64,000 bases of DNA from an uncultured Burkholderiales bacterium. Lineage in GTDB: Bacteria; Pseudomonadota; Gammaproteobacteria; Burkholderiales; Burkholderiaceae_C. Of the stretch, positions 9,210-19,203 are shown piece after piece. Position numbers and translations under genes: made by a program. Position 1 is the first letter of the stretch; every line of letters begins with the position of its first letter. The DNA lies in assembly GCA_903871545.1 (NCBI GenBank), contig CAIQHG010000087.1:31201-95200 (forward strand), given 5' to 3'. The notes below the pieces were generated by a model. It did no database searches and was not told the origin of the DNA. It saw nothing but the letters and a program-made list of their open reading frames with translations.

Positions 9210-11813
9210 ATGCAGAAAAAAAATATCCCCTCCAAGCATCGTCCACTACCAAGCACGAAAATACAGTCTGTGCACAGAAATGATAAAACTCAACTGTTGG
9301 TTCATTCTTTTTTCCTCAATGCCTTTCAGTTGCACCAGGCCGGTAAGCTTGAGGAGGCGCTGAATGGTTATTTAAAAATACTTGAATTAGTACCTACACA
9401 TTTTGACGCTTTGCAGCTCACGGGTACTTTGTGGGCTCAAAGGGGCGAGAGTGCAAAAAGTCTCCTCTTCTTTGACAAAGCTTTGGATGTTAATCCGCTA
9501 AGCGCAAGTGTATTTAACAACAAGGGCTTAGCCCTATATCAACTCAAACAACTCCAACTTTCTATTCAAAGTTATTCCAAGGCGATTCAGCTTCAAAGCG
9601 ATTACCCAGAAGCTCACTCCAACTTGGGCAACGCACTTCAAACCGCTCAAAGGCCTTTTGAGGCCATTGCTAGTTATGAAAACTCTATCGCGCTCAGACC
9701 GCAATTTGCAGATACCTACAACAATCTCGGGGTTGTTTTTCTAAGCCTTGACATACTAAACAGCGCATTATCAAACTTTAGATATGCAGCGCTTTTAAAC
9801 CCTGGCTTTGCACCGGCGTATTACAACGCAGCTCGTGTTTACAAACAAAATGGAGATTTAAACAACGCTTTAGCTCACTACGATCAAGCTATTAAGCTTG
9901 ATGCCTTTTATTTGGATGCGTACAACAACAAGGGCAACTTATTACTAGAGCTTAAAAATCATTCAAGTGCGTTGGAATGTTTTGATAAAGGGTTGTCCCT
10001 AAATCCCAATGCCCCTCACTTACAAAATAACAAAGGCAATGTGTTTAGGGAAATGAAAAGATATGAGGAGGCTCTAGAGTGCTACAGGGCTGCCCTCCTA
10101 ATGTACCCCTCTTACGCTGACGCTCACAACAACATGGGCAATGTGCTGCAAGAGCTCAAAAGGTGTAATGAAGCGCTTGTTTGTTATGAGGAGGCGCTCA
10201 CACACAACCCAAGATTTGTGGACGCCTTTAATAATAAAGGAGTGGTGCTCAGAGAGTTAAAGCAAATCAACTTAGCAATCGATTGCTACACAAGATCAAT
10301 CGAGCTGAACCCTCAGTTTACTCAGGGCACTTTTAATTTAGCCAATTCGCTCAAAGAAATTAATCAAACTGAGGACTCTAAAAAATACTATGATAGAGTG
10401 CTTAAGTTAGATCCCAATTACCAGGCTGCAAAATGGGCAATATCACTCTCTAATATCCCGACCTTTTTAAAAAGCGTCGATCACTTAGAGGCTTCTCGCA
10501 TTGAATTGTCCAAATCCCTGAATCTGCTCAGTCTTCAGTGCAATGACCCCAATTTTTTGAAAAGCTATAGTTGTATAGGGTTGCATCAGCCTTTTTACCT
10601 AGCCTATCAAGAGCGAAATAATAGGGACTTAATTTCCCAGTACGCACAGATATGTCATAAAGTAATGTCCTACTGGAGCTTATCCCATGGATTGAGAGCT
10701 CCTACTGGGACAAAGAACGGGCGGATAAAGGTTGGAATAGTCAGTGATCAAATCAGATATCACTCTGTTTGGAACGCCATCACCAAGGGCTTGACGGAGC
10801 AACTTGATGCGAATAAATTTGAAATACACATTTTTTATCTTGGCACACTTGTTGATTCACAGACCCAGTTTGCCCAGTCATTGGCCAGCTCTTTTACACA
10901 AAACTTAGTGAGCCTAGAAGATTGGGCGAGTTGTATTCTAAATGAGCAAATTGACGCTCTTTTATTTCCTGAGATAGGAATGCATGGGCTAACCACTCAG
11001 ATTGCAAACCTGCGTCTTGCGCCTTTGCAACTCGTTACTTGGGGGCACCCGGAGACAACAGGTATTCCAAGCATTGACTATTTTATTTCTGCAGATTTGC
11101 TTGAAAAACCCCAGTCTCAACTGGCCTACTCGGAAAAGCTATTCACACTGCCTTCGCTGGGGTGCACCTACAAAAAACTGAGCATAGTTCCAACAAAAAT
11201 AGATCTAAAAACACTTGGGATAAATCCCCGCGTTACGAGCTTACTTTGTCCAGGAAACTTGTTCAAATACTCTCCAGATTTCGACTGGGTTTATCCTCAA
11301 ATAGCCAGTCGTCTTGAAAGGTGTCAGTTTATCTTTTTGTTCAAGGACGGTGCAGGTTTCGGTGTGTTCAAAAATAGACTTCGTGTCGTGTTTGCCAACG
11401 CGGGTCTTGATGTAGACGAGTTTGTGGTCTTTGTGCCCTGGTTAAATCCGCAAGAATTTTTTGGACTCATGCAAGAGGTAGATCTATTTATCGACTCTCT
11501 GGGCTTCTCAGGCTTTAACACAGCGATGCAAGCAATCGAATGTGCGCTGCCCATCATAACCAAAGAAGGGGACTTCATGAGGGGGCGATTTGCAAGTGCA
11601 ATTTTAAGCAAGATGGGACTTCAGGAATGCATCACCCAAACCTGTGAGGCTTATATTGATTTAATTGTCAAAGTTGCCAAGGATCCGCAATTGAGGGCTC
11701 ATATAAGACAAAAGATTATTAATGCAAGAGGCATACTTTTTGATGATTTATCGCCAATTCGTGCATTTGAACAATTTTTGATTACAAAATGCAGACCTAA
11801 TTCGTCGGTTTAG
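9210..11813 (+). CDS. TPR-repeat protein with SPINDLY/OGT-type (GT41) glycosyltransferase domain
   Basis: Large cytoplasmic protein of about 867 residues. The N-terminal half (residues about 35-420) is a run of roughly ten to eleven TPR units, with recurring NNKGN/NNxGxVxxEL and ALxCYxxAL signatures. The C-terminal half (about 430-865) matches the bacterial O-GlcNAc-transferase-like fold: GRIKVGIVSDQIRYHSVWN, then TWGHPETTGIPSIDYF, then LLCPGNLFKYSPDF, and finally DLFIDSLGFSGFNT before the C-terminal helices. Such enzymes are expected to transfer a sugar from a nucleotide sugar to protein Ser/Thr; acceptor and donor are unknown here. An in-frame TTG exists at 9189, but neither start has a clear ribosome binding site; I took ATG at 9210. 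The gene is isolated, with no flagellar or adhesin gene adjacent. Confidence 0.85.
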   Translation: MQKKNIPSKHRPLPSTKIQSVHRNDKTQLLVHSFFLNAFQLHQAGKLEEALNGYLKILELVPTHFDALQLTGTLWAQRGESAKSLLFFDKALDVNPLSASVFNNKGLALYQLKQLQLSIQSYSKAIQLQSDYPEAHSNLGNALQTAQRPFEAIASYENSIALRPQFADTYNNLGVVFLSLDILNSALSNFRYAALLNPGFAPAYYNAARVYKQNGDLNNALAHYDQAIKLDAFYLDAYNNKGNLLLELKNHSSALECFDKGLSLNPNAPHLQNNKGNVFREMKRYEEALECYRAALLMYPSYADAHNNMGNVLQELKRCNEALVCYEEALTHNPRFVDAFNNKGVVLRELKQINLAIDCYTRSIELNPQFTQGTFNLANSLKEINQTEDSKKYYDRVLKLDPNYQAAKWAISLSNIPTFLKSVDHLEASRIELSKSLNLLSLQCNDPNFLKSYSCIGLHQPFYLAYQERNNRDLISQYAQICHKVMSYWSLSHGLRAPTGTKNGRIKVGIVSDQIRYHSVWNAITKGLTEQLDANKFEIHIFYLGTLVDSQTQFAQSLASSFTQNLVSLEDWASCILNEQIDALLFPEIGMHGLTTQIANLRLAPLQLVTWGHPETTGIPSIDYFISADLLEKPQSQLAYSEKLFTLPSLGCTYKKLSIVPTKIDLKTLGINPRVTSLLCPGNLFKYSPDFDWVYPQIASRLERCQFIFLFKDGAGFGVFKNRLRVVFANAGLDVDEFVVFVPWLNPQEFFGLMQEVDLFIDSLGFSGFNTAMQAIECALPIITKEGDFMRGRFASAILSKMGLQECITQTCEAYIDLIVKVAKDPQLRAHIRQKIINARGILFDDLSPIRAFEQFLITKCRPNSSV

Positions 11814-11963
11814 AACTTCTTTTATCCCCAACACCCGTTCATCGTTTACGTAAACCATGAGTTTTCACTCGACAGATTGCGAATAAGCAGTCCTTTCTAC
11901 GATAATCGAGGGCTTCGGTTAAAACCGTGTTTTAGTCTTTCTTCAGTTTATTTGGGAATTTTT

Positions 11964-13058
11964 ATGAGTTTAAAGTGCGGTATCGTCGGTCTACCTAATG
12001 TGGGCAAATCAACTCTATTTAATGCACTTACAAAGGCAGGCATTGCCGCAGAGAACTACCCCTTTTGTACGATTGAGCCAAATGTAGGCGTGGTCGAGGT
12101 GCCTGATTCTAGGTTGAGGGATCTCTCAACTATTGTTAAGCCTGAGAGGATCGTCCCAGCTATAGTTGAGTTCGTGGATATTGCGGGCCTCGTAGCTGGA
12201 GCAAGCCAAGGCGAGGGTCTGGGCAATCAGTTTTTAGCTCATATTAGAGAAACCGATGCAATCGTAAACGTAGTGCGCTGTTTTGATGATGACAACATCA
12301 TTCACGTGGCAGGCAAAATAGACCCCATCTCTGATTTAGAGGTCATTCAAACTGAGCTTTGTTTGGCTGATTTAAGCACTGTAGAGAAATCCATTGCAAG
12401 GTATACAAAAACCTCAAAATCAGGGAGCGACAAAGAGGCTGCAAAAATTCTAGCTTTGCTCAACACTTGTCAAACCGCTTTGAACCAAGGCCACCCAGTA
12501 AGGACATTACCCCTATCTATTGACGAATGGGCTCTTTTAAAACCCTTTTGTCTAATTACTGCAAAGCCAGCCATGTTTGTTGGAAATGTCAGTGAGGACG
12601 GATTTGAAAACAACGCTTACTTAACTCGCCTACAAGCCTTAGCTGATACTCAAAAAGCACCTTTGGTTGCGATTTGTGCAAAGATGGAAGCGGATATGAG
12701 TGATATGGACGAGGAGGAGAAGAGTTTATTTTTATCTGAGATGGGGCAAAGTGAACCCGGACTCAACCGACTCATCCGAGGAGCGTACGAACTCCTTGGA
12801 CTTCAAACGTACTTCACTGCAGGCGTTAAGGAGGTAAGGGCATGGACCATTCACAAAGGTTACACAGCCCCGCAAGCCGCGGGTGTCATACACACTGACT
12901 TTGAAAAAGGCTTCATTAGGGCTCAAACTATTTCCTTCACAGATTTTATGGCTCACAAGGGTGAGCAAGGCTCCAAAGATGCCGGGAAAATGCGAGCCGA
13001 AGGCAAAGAATATGTCGTTCATGATGGGGACGTAATGAACTTTTTATTTAGCCCTTAA
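11964..13058 (+). CDS. ychF: Redox-regulated ATPase YchF (Obg-family)
   Basis: P-loop NTPase of the Obg/TRAFAC class that binds ribosomes and hydrolyses ATP. At 364 residues it is the normal length. The Walker A motif [14 protein letters not shown] is near residues 9-22, followed by [12 protein letters not shown], the G3-like [20 protein letters not shown], and a C-terminal TGS-like domain ending in [13 protein letters not shown]. The open frame extends 29 codons further upstream, but the added residues are not YchF-like, and [11 protein letters not shown] is the canonical N-terminus, so I start at ATG 11964. In many Burkholderiales ychF is a stand-alone gene, as here. Confidence 0.96.
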   Translation: MSLKCGIVGLPNVGKSTLFNALTKAGIAAENYPFCTIEPNVGVVEVPDSRLRDLSTIVKPERIVPAIVEFVDIAGLVAGASQGEGLGNQFLAHIRETDAIVNVVRCFDDDNIIHVAGKIDPISDLEVIQTELCLADLSTVEKSIARYTKTSKSGSDKEAAKILALLNTCQTALNQGHPVRTLPLSIDEWALLKPFCLITAKPAMFVGNVSEDGFENNAYLTRLQALADTQKAPLVAICAKMEADMSDMDEEEKSLFLSEMGQSEPGLNRLIRGAYELLGLQTYFTAGVKEVRAWTIHKGYTAPQAAGVIHTDFEKGFIRAQTISFTDFMAHKGEQGSKDAGKMRAEGKEYVVHDGDVMNFLFSP

Positions 13059-13302
13059 GTCAATGCTCACTCACGTCTGGTATCCATTTACATGTAGATT
13101 ATTTCTTGTGAAATCTGTATGTTTGTTTCTGTAATCGATGCAAATTTTTGAACTCGAGTTTATTACTATCTGAAAAATAAATTGAGGAACTAATCCCCAG
13201 CTTAGAAAGTATTATTGTTTCCCCTATATCTCAATTTTTCTTGATCAGTAATCGCTACAATTGTGCCTCCTTTTTAAGCAACTCTAGCCCTCCCTACACT
13301 TC

Positions 13303-14334
13303 ATGCAACTTGGCCAATATTTATTAGAAAGCAATGTATTTGTTGCCCCCATGGCTGGAGTCACGGATCGCCCGTTCAGATCGCTTTGTAAAAAACTAGG
13401 CGCAGGGTACGCAGTCAGCGAGATGGTGACATCTAGGCCAGATTTGATAAAAAGCGCAAAGACTCAAAGAAGAATTAACCACGCTGGTGAAAGCGGTGTC
13501 ATTTCGGTGCAGATTGCGGGAACGCAACCTAAAGAGATGGCTGAGGCAGCGCTCTTTAATATTGACAAAGGTGCACAGGTTATTGATATAAATATGGGCT
13601 GTCCTGCAAAAAAGGTTTGCAATAAGTGGGCAGGCTCTGCCCTGATGCAAGATGAAACGCTTGCGCTTAGCATCATTGAGTCAGTAGTTAACGCCTGTCA
13701 ATCCATGTCAATACCTGTTACATTAAAAATGCGAACAGGTTGGAGCGAGCAAGTCAAAAACGCCAAAGTAATTGCTCTCGCTGCGCAGGCCTTGGGCGTG
13801 CAGATGATAACAATTCACGGCAGAACCCGCGAACTAGGTTACAAAGGTCAAGCAGAATACGACACAATAAGACAGATTAAATCTGCACTGAGCATTCCAG
13901 TTGTCGCAAACGGCGACATTGATTCTGCTGAGAAAGCCAAATGGGTCCTTGACTCAACCAAAGCAGACGCAGTGATGATTGGACGCGCTGCGCAGGGGAA
14001 CCCCTGGATTTTTAGAGAAACCACGCATTACCTCCAAACTGGGAGACTTTTGGCCCCACCACTAGTTGTAGAAGCAAGATCGCTTTTGCTTGAACATCTA
14101 GAGGAGCATTACACGCTTTACGGATCCTTTACCGGCGTTCGCACAGCGCGCAAGCACATCGGGTGGTATGTGAAGGGTCTTGAAGGCCACGAGGCCTTCA
14201 AGGAAAAGATGAATCGATTAGAAGACACCTGTGAACAACTCCGAGCAGTTGCTCATTATTTTGACACTTTGTCAGAGTACGGCGAACGTTTGAAAAAAGT
14301 AAAGTTAGAGAGAACAGATTACGTTTATGAGTAA
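13303..14334 (+). CDS. dusB: tRNA-dihydrouridine synthase B
   Basis: FMN-dependent reductase that forms dihydrouridine in tRNA. The TIM-barrel N-terminus carries APMAGVTDRPFRSLCK. The catalytic Cys lies in INMGCPAKKVCNKWAGSALM (Cys100), and the FMN phosphate site lies in VVANGDIDSA and MIGRAAQGNPWIF. It is 343 residues, usual length. Its last codons overlap the fis start by 8 nt (TATGAGTAA), so fis is translated from the same message, the classic proteobacterial dusB-fis operon. The 244-bp gap upstream shows no other gene. Confidence 0.96.
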   Translation: MQLGQYLLESNVFVAPMAGVTDRPFRSLCKKLGAGYAVSEMVTSRPDLIKSAKTQRRINHAGESGVISVQIAGTQPKEMAEAALFNIDKGAQVIDINMGCPAKKVCNKWAGSALMQDETLALSIIESVVNACQSMSIPVTLKMRTGWSEQVKNAKVIALAAQALGVQMITIHGRTRELGYKGQAEYDTIRQIKSALSIPVVANGDIDSAEKAKWVLDSTKADAVMIGRAAQGNPWIFRETTHYLQTGRLLAPPLVVEARSLLLEHLEEHYTLYGSFTGVRTARKHIGWYVKGLEGHEAFKEKMNRLEDTCEQLRAVAHYFDTLSEYGERLKKVKLERTDYVYE

Positions 14335-14560
14335 AAAACAAATTGAAGATGCTGTAAAGCACAGCCTAGAGTCCTACTTTAAAGACCTTAAGGGATCGGA
14401 GCCAGATAATTTGCATGACATGCTGATCAAGATTGTTGAAAAACCATTGCTAGAAGTAGTGATCAAGCATGCAGATAACAATCAGTCTAAAGCTGCCCAG
14501 TGGCTTGGGGTTAACCGCAATACGCTGCGTAAAAAACTAACAGATCACAAAATGATTTAG
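14327..14560 (+). CDS. fis: Fis family DNA-binding protein
   Basis: Nucleoid-associated protein of 77 residues, typical of the short betaproteobacterial Fis. The C-terminal helix-turn-helix NQSKAAQWLGVNRNTLRKKL (residues about 51-70) is well conserved; the N-terminal part supplies the dimerisation helices. The start overlaps the dusB stop, which implies coupled translation. It probably controls rRNA and growth-related promoters, as in other proteobacteria. Confidence 0.93.
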   Translation: MSKKQIEDAVKHSLESYFKDLKGSEPDNLHDMLIKIVEKPLLEVVIKHADNNQSKAAQWLGVNRNTLRKKLTDHKMI

Positions 14561-14849
14561 CCTAAAAACAGCAGGCCATTGTTTCTCAACACTTTGACAA
14601 CAGAACTGATTCTTGTCAAAGATCCAATCAATTAAAAGTGTGTCTCTATTGTTGAACTTAAAATCACAGTTGCTCATCCCAGGACAATGTTACCGTGTGT
14701 TTAAGATCGTTTCTTTAGGTTGTTTAGCTTTTAATGGTTTTACCGGTTCCCTTGACTGCGCTACTTCACCCATACTTACCCATACTTACCCGTACTTACC
14801 CATTTGATCCGTACTTCAATCGCAAAACTCTTTATGGAACTCAGGCCTC
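14561..14849. other. fis-purH intergenic region
   Basis: A 289-bp gap with no supported gene. Its downstream half contains a 10-bp tandem repeat, listed separately, that ends about 50 bp before the purH start. A 64-codon open frame here spans the repeat and resembles nothing I recognise. Confidence 0.4.
14761..14800. repeat. 10-bp direct tandem repeat upstream of purH
   Basis: Unit CATACTTACC. Two exact copies (14771-14780 and 14781-14790), one copy with a single change (CGTACTTACC, 14791-14800) and a degenerate copy at 14761-14770 (CTACTTCACC). Decayed units may continue to about 14820. The period of 10 bp is close to one helical turn, which would place each copy on the same DNA face. Confidence 0.8.
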
Positions 14850-16445
14850 ATGAACGCGTTAATTTCTGTCTCCGATAAAACTGGCATTGTAGAGTTTGCG
14901 CAAGCGCTGCATCAGTTGGGCGTCGCTCTAATTTCAACCGGCGGCACCGCTAAGTTACTAAGTGATCATGGCCTGCCAGTGAGCGAAGTGGTAGAGCTTA
15001 CAGGATTTCCAGAAATGTTAGACGGTCGCGTTAAAACCCTTCACCCGGGTGTGCATGCGGGACTTTTAGCCAGACGGGACCTGCCTGCTCATATGCAGTC
15101 ACTTAAGGATCACAACATCTCCGGTATCGATTTACTGGTCGTTAATTTGTACCCTTTCGAGCAAACTATCAGCAAACCTGATTGCTCTTTTGAAGATGCA
15201 ATCGAAAATATTGACATCGGTGGTCCAGCCATGGTGAGGAGTGCCGCCAAAAACTGGCAACACGTTGCAGTCGTCACCGACTCAACCCAGTACGCAAAGG
15301 TCCTTCAAGAGCTTAATAAAAACCAAACCATTTCCCAGGACTTACGGCTATCCCTAAGCGTTGCTGCCTTTAACCGCATCAGCAACTACGATGCAAGTAT
15401 CAGTAACTATTTATCTGCTCGTTCACCAAGTGGTGAGCTCGCACAATTTCCTGATCAATTCAACGCTCACTTTACCAAGATGCAAGACCTTCGCTATGGT
15501 GAGAACCCTCACCAAAGCGCCGCTTTTTACAAAGACATAACGCCTATCAAAGGCTCCTTGGTCAGTGCCCTACAAGTGCAGGGTAAGGAGTTATCTTATA
15601 ACAACCTTGCCGACGCGGATACGGCTTGGGAATGTGTGAAAAGTTTCAAAGATACAGCATGCGTCATTGTCAAACATGCCAATCCCTGCGGCGTGGCAAC
15701 TGGGGGCAATTCGCTTGAGGCCTATAAAAGGGCCTTCAGCACCGACCCGACCTCTGCTTTTGGGGGCATCATTGCTTTTAATACAAGTCTTGACGCAACA
15801 ACTGCTTCAGCGCTTAGTGAAAAATTTGTTGAAGTCTTAATTGCCACTGATTTCAGCGAGGAAGCTCTCCTCGTTTTAGCAAAAAAACCGAACGTCAGGG
15901 TTTTGAAAATTGAATTTTGCCGCACTGATAGCTTAGGGCGAAACGCGCCCTCACCCCAATCTTTTGCACTCAGCACCGCTGAGCTGGATATCAAACGAAT
16001 TGGGGGGGGCTTATTGGTTCAAACTGCTGACACACATTTGTTAGATTCAAAAGACTTAAAGATCGTCACAAAAGTTTTACCTACACCTGCGCAAGTTCAA
16101 GATATGCTTTTTGCTTGGAAGGTTGCAAAGTTTGTGAAAAGCAATGCAATCGTGTTTTGTCAAAACGCCATGACAATAGGCGTAGGAGCTGGGCAAATGA
16201 GTCGATTAGACTCAGCAAAAATTGCTTCTATTAAGGCCGAGCACGCTGGACTTTCCCTCAAAGGTTCGGTTGTGGCCAGCGATGCATTCTTTCCCTTCAG
16301 GGACGGTCTCGATGTAGTTGTAAATGCAGGCGCCGTTTGTATTGTTCAACCCGGAGGGTCTGTCAAGGATCCAGAGGTCATTGAGGCCGCAAATGAACAC
16401 GGCGTGTGCATGGCATTCACCGGGGTTCGCCATTTTAGGCATTAA
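14850..16445 (+). CDS. purH: Bifunctional AICAR formyltransferase / IMP cyclohydrolase
   Basis: Catalyses the last two steps of de novo IMP synthesis. The N-terminal MGS-like IMP cyclohydrolase domain (about residues 1-145) starts [20 protein letters not shown] and contains [11 protein letters not shown] and [11 protein letters not shown]. The AICAR transformylase domain (about 200-531) contains [20 protein letters not shown] and the C-terminal [12 protein letters not shown] and [11 protein letters not shown] motifs. At 531 residues it is standard length. It lies downstream of dusB-fis, a conserved betaproteobacterial arrangement; the 289-bp gap suggests its own promoter. It converges on hemL with 42 bp between the stops. 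Confidence 0.97.
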   Translation: MNALISVSDKTGIVEFAQALHQLGVALISTGGTAKLLSDHGLPVSEVVELTGFPEMLDGRVKTLHPGVHAGLLARRDLPAHMQSLKDHNISGIDLLVVNLYPFEQTISKPDCSFEDAIENIDIGGPAMVRSAAKNWQHVAVVTDSTQYAKVLQELNKNQTISQDLRLSLSVAAFNRISNYDASISNYLSARSPSGELAQFPDQFNAHFTKMQDLRYGENPHQSAAFYKDITPIKGSLVSALQVQGKELSYNNLADADTAWECVKSFKDTACVIVKHANPCGVATGGNSLEAYKRAFSTDPTSAFGGIIAFNTSLDATTASALSEKFVEVLIATDFSEEALLVLAKKPNVRVLKIEFCRTDSLGRNAPSPQSFALSTAELDIKRIGGGLLVQTADTHLLDSKDLKIVTKVLPTPAQVQDMLFAWKVAKFVKSNAIVFCQNAMTIGVGAGQMSRLDSAKIASIKAEHAGLSLKGSVVASDAFFPFRDGLDVVVNAGAVCIVQPGGSVKDPEVIEAANEHGVCMAFTGVRHFRH

Positions 16446-16487
16446 CTATAGGGGACTAAGGGGAGCTGAAGGGGGCTACAAGCTTTC

Positions 16488-17792
16488 TTAAGCTCTTTTA
16501 AGCTTGCTCATGACCTCGTGTGCAACCGCGATCGTATGCTCAATATCAATTTGCGTATGCGCCGCGCTTACAAAACCTGCCTCATAAAGAGCTGGGGCAA
16601 TATAAACTCCTTTATTGAGTAGGCCATGAAAGAGTTGGTTAAACAAGGCTCCGTCGCTCTTCATCACCTGTGCGTAATTGCTAGGTAATTCAGGTAGCAA
16701 GAAAAAACCAAACATCCCGCCTTGACAATCCGCAGAGAAATCTAGATCCAAATCTTTTGCAACTTTGCTTAAACCACTTACCAGCATCTCTGTTGTCTCT
16801 GAAATGGAGCTCCAAAACCCCGGGCGCTGAATCTCTTTGAGGGTTGCAAGACCACAGGCCGTAGCAACGGGGTTTCCACTCAGCGTGCCCGCTTGGTAAA
16901 CGGGCCCTAGCGGGGCAAGCTGCTCCATAACGGCCTTGGAGCCTCCAAACGCTGCAAGGGGCATTCCGCCGCCAATAACCTTTCCCATCACAGTCACGTC
17001 CGGCTTAAAACCTGGAATCTGAGCTGAGTAGATGCTCTGCGCCCCACCGAGTGCAACCCTAAATCCAGTCATCACTTCATCAAATACCAAGAGTGCACCG
17101 TTTTGTGTGCATAGCTCTCGACATCGCTTCATGAACTCCACACTGGCCCTTACAAAATTCATATTACCGCAAATCGGTTCAATCATGACGCAGGCAAGCT
17201 GCTCGCCGTACAGGGAGAAAGCCTCTTCAAGTTGCGCGATGTTGTTGTACTCTAGAACGAGGGTGTCTTGCACAACTTCCTTTGGAACTCCTGCGCTGGT
17301 GGGGTTTCCAAAAGTAGCAAGTCCAGAGCCCGCCTTGACCAATAAAGCATCTGCGTGGCCGTGGTAGCAACCTTCAAATTTTATAAACTTAGTTCGCCCC
17401 GTAGCTCCCCTTGCCAAGCGAAGGGCGCTCATACCGGCCTCAGTGCCAGAGCTCACCAGTCGCACCATCTCCATGGAGGGGACAAGTTTAAGGATCTCCT
17501 CGACCAACTCGACCTCGCGCAGAGTCGGCGCTCCAAATGAGAAACCGTCTTTAAGAGCCTCTTGTACGGCCTGTAGGACTACCGGATTTCCGTGTCCTAG
17601 AATCATCGGCCCCCATGAGCCGATGTAATCAATATACCTCTCGTCGTTCACGTCCCAAAAGTAAGCGCCCTGCGCGCGCTTTACAAACCGAGGCGTGCCC
17701 CCAACCGCTTTAAAAGCTCGAACGGGTGAATTGACGCCACCGGGGATAACCGCTTTAGCGCGATCAAAATAAATTTGATTGAGATCTGTCAT
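16488..17792 (-). CDS. hemL: Glutamate-1-semialdehyde 2,1-aminomutase
   Basis: PLP enzyme converting glutamate-1-semialdehyde to 5-aminolevulinate, entry to tetrapyrrole synthesis by the C5 route. 434 residues, full length. It has the expected N-terminus ([19 protein letters not shown]), the cofactor region [34 protein letters not shown], and the Schiff-base Lys271 in [17 protein letters not shown]. The neighbouring ThiD-like kinase and rubredoxin genes give the standard Burkholderiales hemL-thiD-rubredoxin cluster. Confidence 0.97.
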   Translation of the reverse strand: MTDLNQIYFDRAKAVIPGGVNSPVRAFKAVGGTPRFVKRAQGAYFWDVNDERYIDYIGSWGPMILGHGNPVVLQAVQEALKDGFSFGAPTLREVELVEEILKLVPSMEMVRLVSSGTEAGMSALRLARGATGRTKFIKFEGCYHGHADALLVKAGSGLATFGNPTSAGVPKEVVQDTLVLEYNNIAQLEEAFSLYGEQLACVMIEPICGNMNFVRASVEFMKRCRELCTQNGALLVFDEVMTGFRVALGGAQSIYSAQIPGFKPDVTVMGKVIGGGMPLAAFGGSKAVMEQLAPLGPVYQAGTLSGNPVATACGLATLKEIQRPGFWSSISETTEMLVSGLSKVAKDLDLDFSADCQGGMFGFFLLPELPSNYAQVMKSDGALFNQLFHGLLNKGVYIAPALYEAGFVSAAHTQIDIEHTIAVAHEVMSKLKRA

Positions 17793-17875
17793 ATTTCTGA
17801 AAAAAAAGATTGAGAATCTGCGCTATAAAAAGAAAACAACGCCTATAGCCGAAGCTTACATTATCAACCAAAACA

Positions 17876-18823
17876 CTAGTGTCGAGTGGTGATTTTAGGC
17901 AAGCCAAAATCCTCAACACTTGGGATTTCACCCTCCGAGTGATCTGAGTCCTCAGCGTCTTCTAAATCACCCATGCTTTGGGTCCAAAATAGTCTGTCTG
18001 GTAAAACCAAGCCCATACCTGGTTGGTAACCGGCGAGTAGACATCCATCCAAATAATTGAGTGCTTCTTTGGTGGCCACTTCTAAATCGCAGCCCACAGC
18101 AATTAAGGCAGAAACAACCGCGCTGAGTGTGTCCCCAGTGCCTGTAAAGACGGCGTCTTGCCTCTCAAACTTTTCTGTAAGCAAGACGTTGTAAGGGGTG
18201 CATAGTACGTTCTCGAACGTTTGCGCATTGGGCGTTATTCCTGTTACCAATGAGTAGGGAACTCCCAATTCACCCGCCGCTTTAGCGATCTCCCTTGGTG
18301 AGGGAGCCCGCGCGTTGCTCCAATCAGGGAGTAACCATCTGGATAAGGTGCTGTAATTGCCAATCAGCAGTGTGGTCTGGGGCAAAATGAGTTCTCTGAA
18401 AGCGTCCAAATAGGCTTCAATTTCGTCGTCCTCCCACCAAGATAAGCTTGGCATATAAGCAATAACTGGCAAATCTGCATAGTCGGCCGTTACCTCAGCT
18501 ATCACGCTAAGGGCCTCTGGACCACCGCAAAAGCCCACTTTAAAGACCTGAACGTTCACATCCTCCAAAACCGCGCGGGCTTGTTCGCTCACGCCCTCGG
18601 AGTCGATGCAAAAGTGGTTCAAAATTTCTGCCGAGTCTTTGATATAACAACCCGTGACCACGGGTAAGGTGTGCGCGCCAACCGAGTTACATGCCAAAAT
18701 GTCGGCTGTTACGCCTCCTGCACCACTTGGATCATTCGCATTGAACACAAGTACACAGGGGTAAGAGGAGTCGCCCTCATCATCTAGTGGCTCAGTTTGG
18801 GTAGGGTTATTAAATGTGCTCAT
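17876..18823 (-). CDS. thiD: ThiD-like hydroxymethylpyrimidine/phosphomethylpyrimidine kinase
   Basis: Ribokinase-fold kinase related to ThiD, which phosphorylates the pyrimidine moiety of thiamin twice. Visible are the ThiD-type substrate loop VFNANDPSGAGGVTADI (about residues 26-42) and the anion-hole/catalytic segment FTGTGDTLSAVVSA near residue 231. Canonical ThiD has Cys in that position (GTGC); this protein has Asp, as pyridoxal kinases do. At 315 residues it exceeds ThiD (about 266), through an acidic C-terminal tail (GDLEDAEDSDHSEGE). ATG at 18823 is preferred over an upstream in-frame TTG. It faces the rubredoxin gene divergently. Function in thiamin salvage or synthesis is inferred from family and context; pyridoxal-type activity is possible. 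Confidence 0.8.
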   Translation of the reverse strand: MSTFNNPTQTEPLDDEGDSSYPCVLVFNANDPSGAGGVTADILACNSVGAHTLPVVTGCYIKDSAEILNHFCIDSEGVSEQARAVLEDVNVQVFKVGFCGGPEALSVIAEVTADYADLPVIAYMPSLSWWEDDEIEAYLDAFRELILPQTTLLIGNYSTLSRWLLPDWSNARAPSPREIAKAAGELGVPYSLVTGITPNAQTFENVLCTPYNVLLTEKFERQDAVFTGTGDTLSAVVSALIAVGCDLEVATKEALNYLDGCLLAGYQPGMGLVLPDRLFWTQSMGDLEDAEDSDHSEGEIPSVEDFGLPKITTRH

Positions 18824-18896
18824 AATTGATAGATACAATGGGCGTTCGTTTAAAGCCCTGATATGGGAATTGTGCCGTATTTTTTGGAAGAAAATC

Positions 18897-19064
18897 TTGA
18901 CTAAAACGTGGATGTGTTTAATTTGTGGGTGGATTTACGATGAATCAACAGGTGCCCCCGATGACGGCATTGCTCCTGGAACCCCCTGGGAGCAAATACC
19001 CATGAACTGGACCTGTCCAGAGTGTGGTGCTCGCAAAGAAGATTTCGAAATGGTAGAGGTTTAA
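18897..19064 (+). CDS. Rubredoxin
   Basis: Small iron-only electron carrier, 55 residues. The Fe(Cys)4 ligands are Cys7 and Cys10 (CLICGW) and Cys40 and Cys43 (CPECGA), with the usual IYDESTGAPDDGIAPGTPW and the C-terminal ARKEDFEMVEV. I chose TTG at 18897, giving MTKTWMC as in related rubredoxins, because GGAAG lies about 7 nt upstream; ATG at 18912 is the alternative. It is divergent from the ThiD-like gene. The electron partner is not evident. Confidence 0.93.
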   Translation: MTKTWMCLICGWIYDESTGAPDDGIAPGTPWEQIPMNWTCPECGARKEDFEMVEV

Positions 19065-19203
19065 ACCCATCTGCCTGATTTGGTTCTGTGCATAGGCGAT
19101 GTTGGCCCAGAAATTTAAAGCATCTGGCCCCGCAAGCGTCTACTCGTCTCATTTTCTCTCTCTTTTTTTAAAATTTTTTCAATCCATCATTAAAGGACTC
19201 GCA

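Noticed and set aside
14613..14807. 64-codon open frame (plus) between fis and purH
   Set aside because: It runs through the 10-bp tandem repeat, lacks a ribosome site and resembles no protein.
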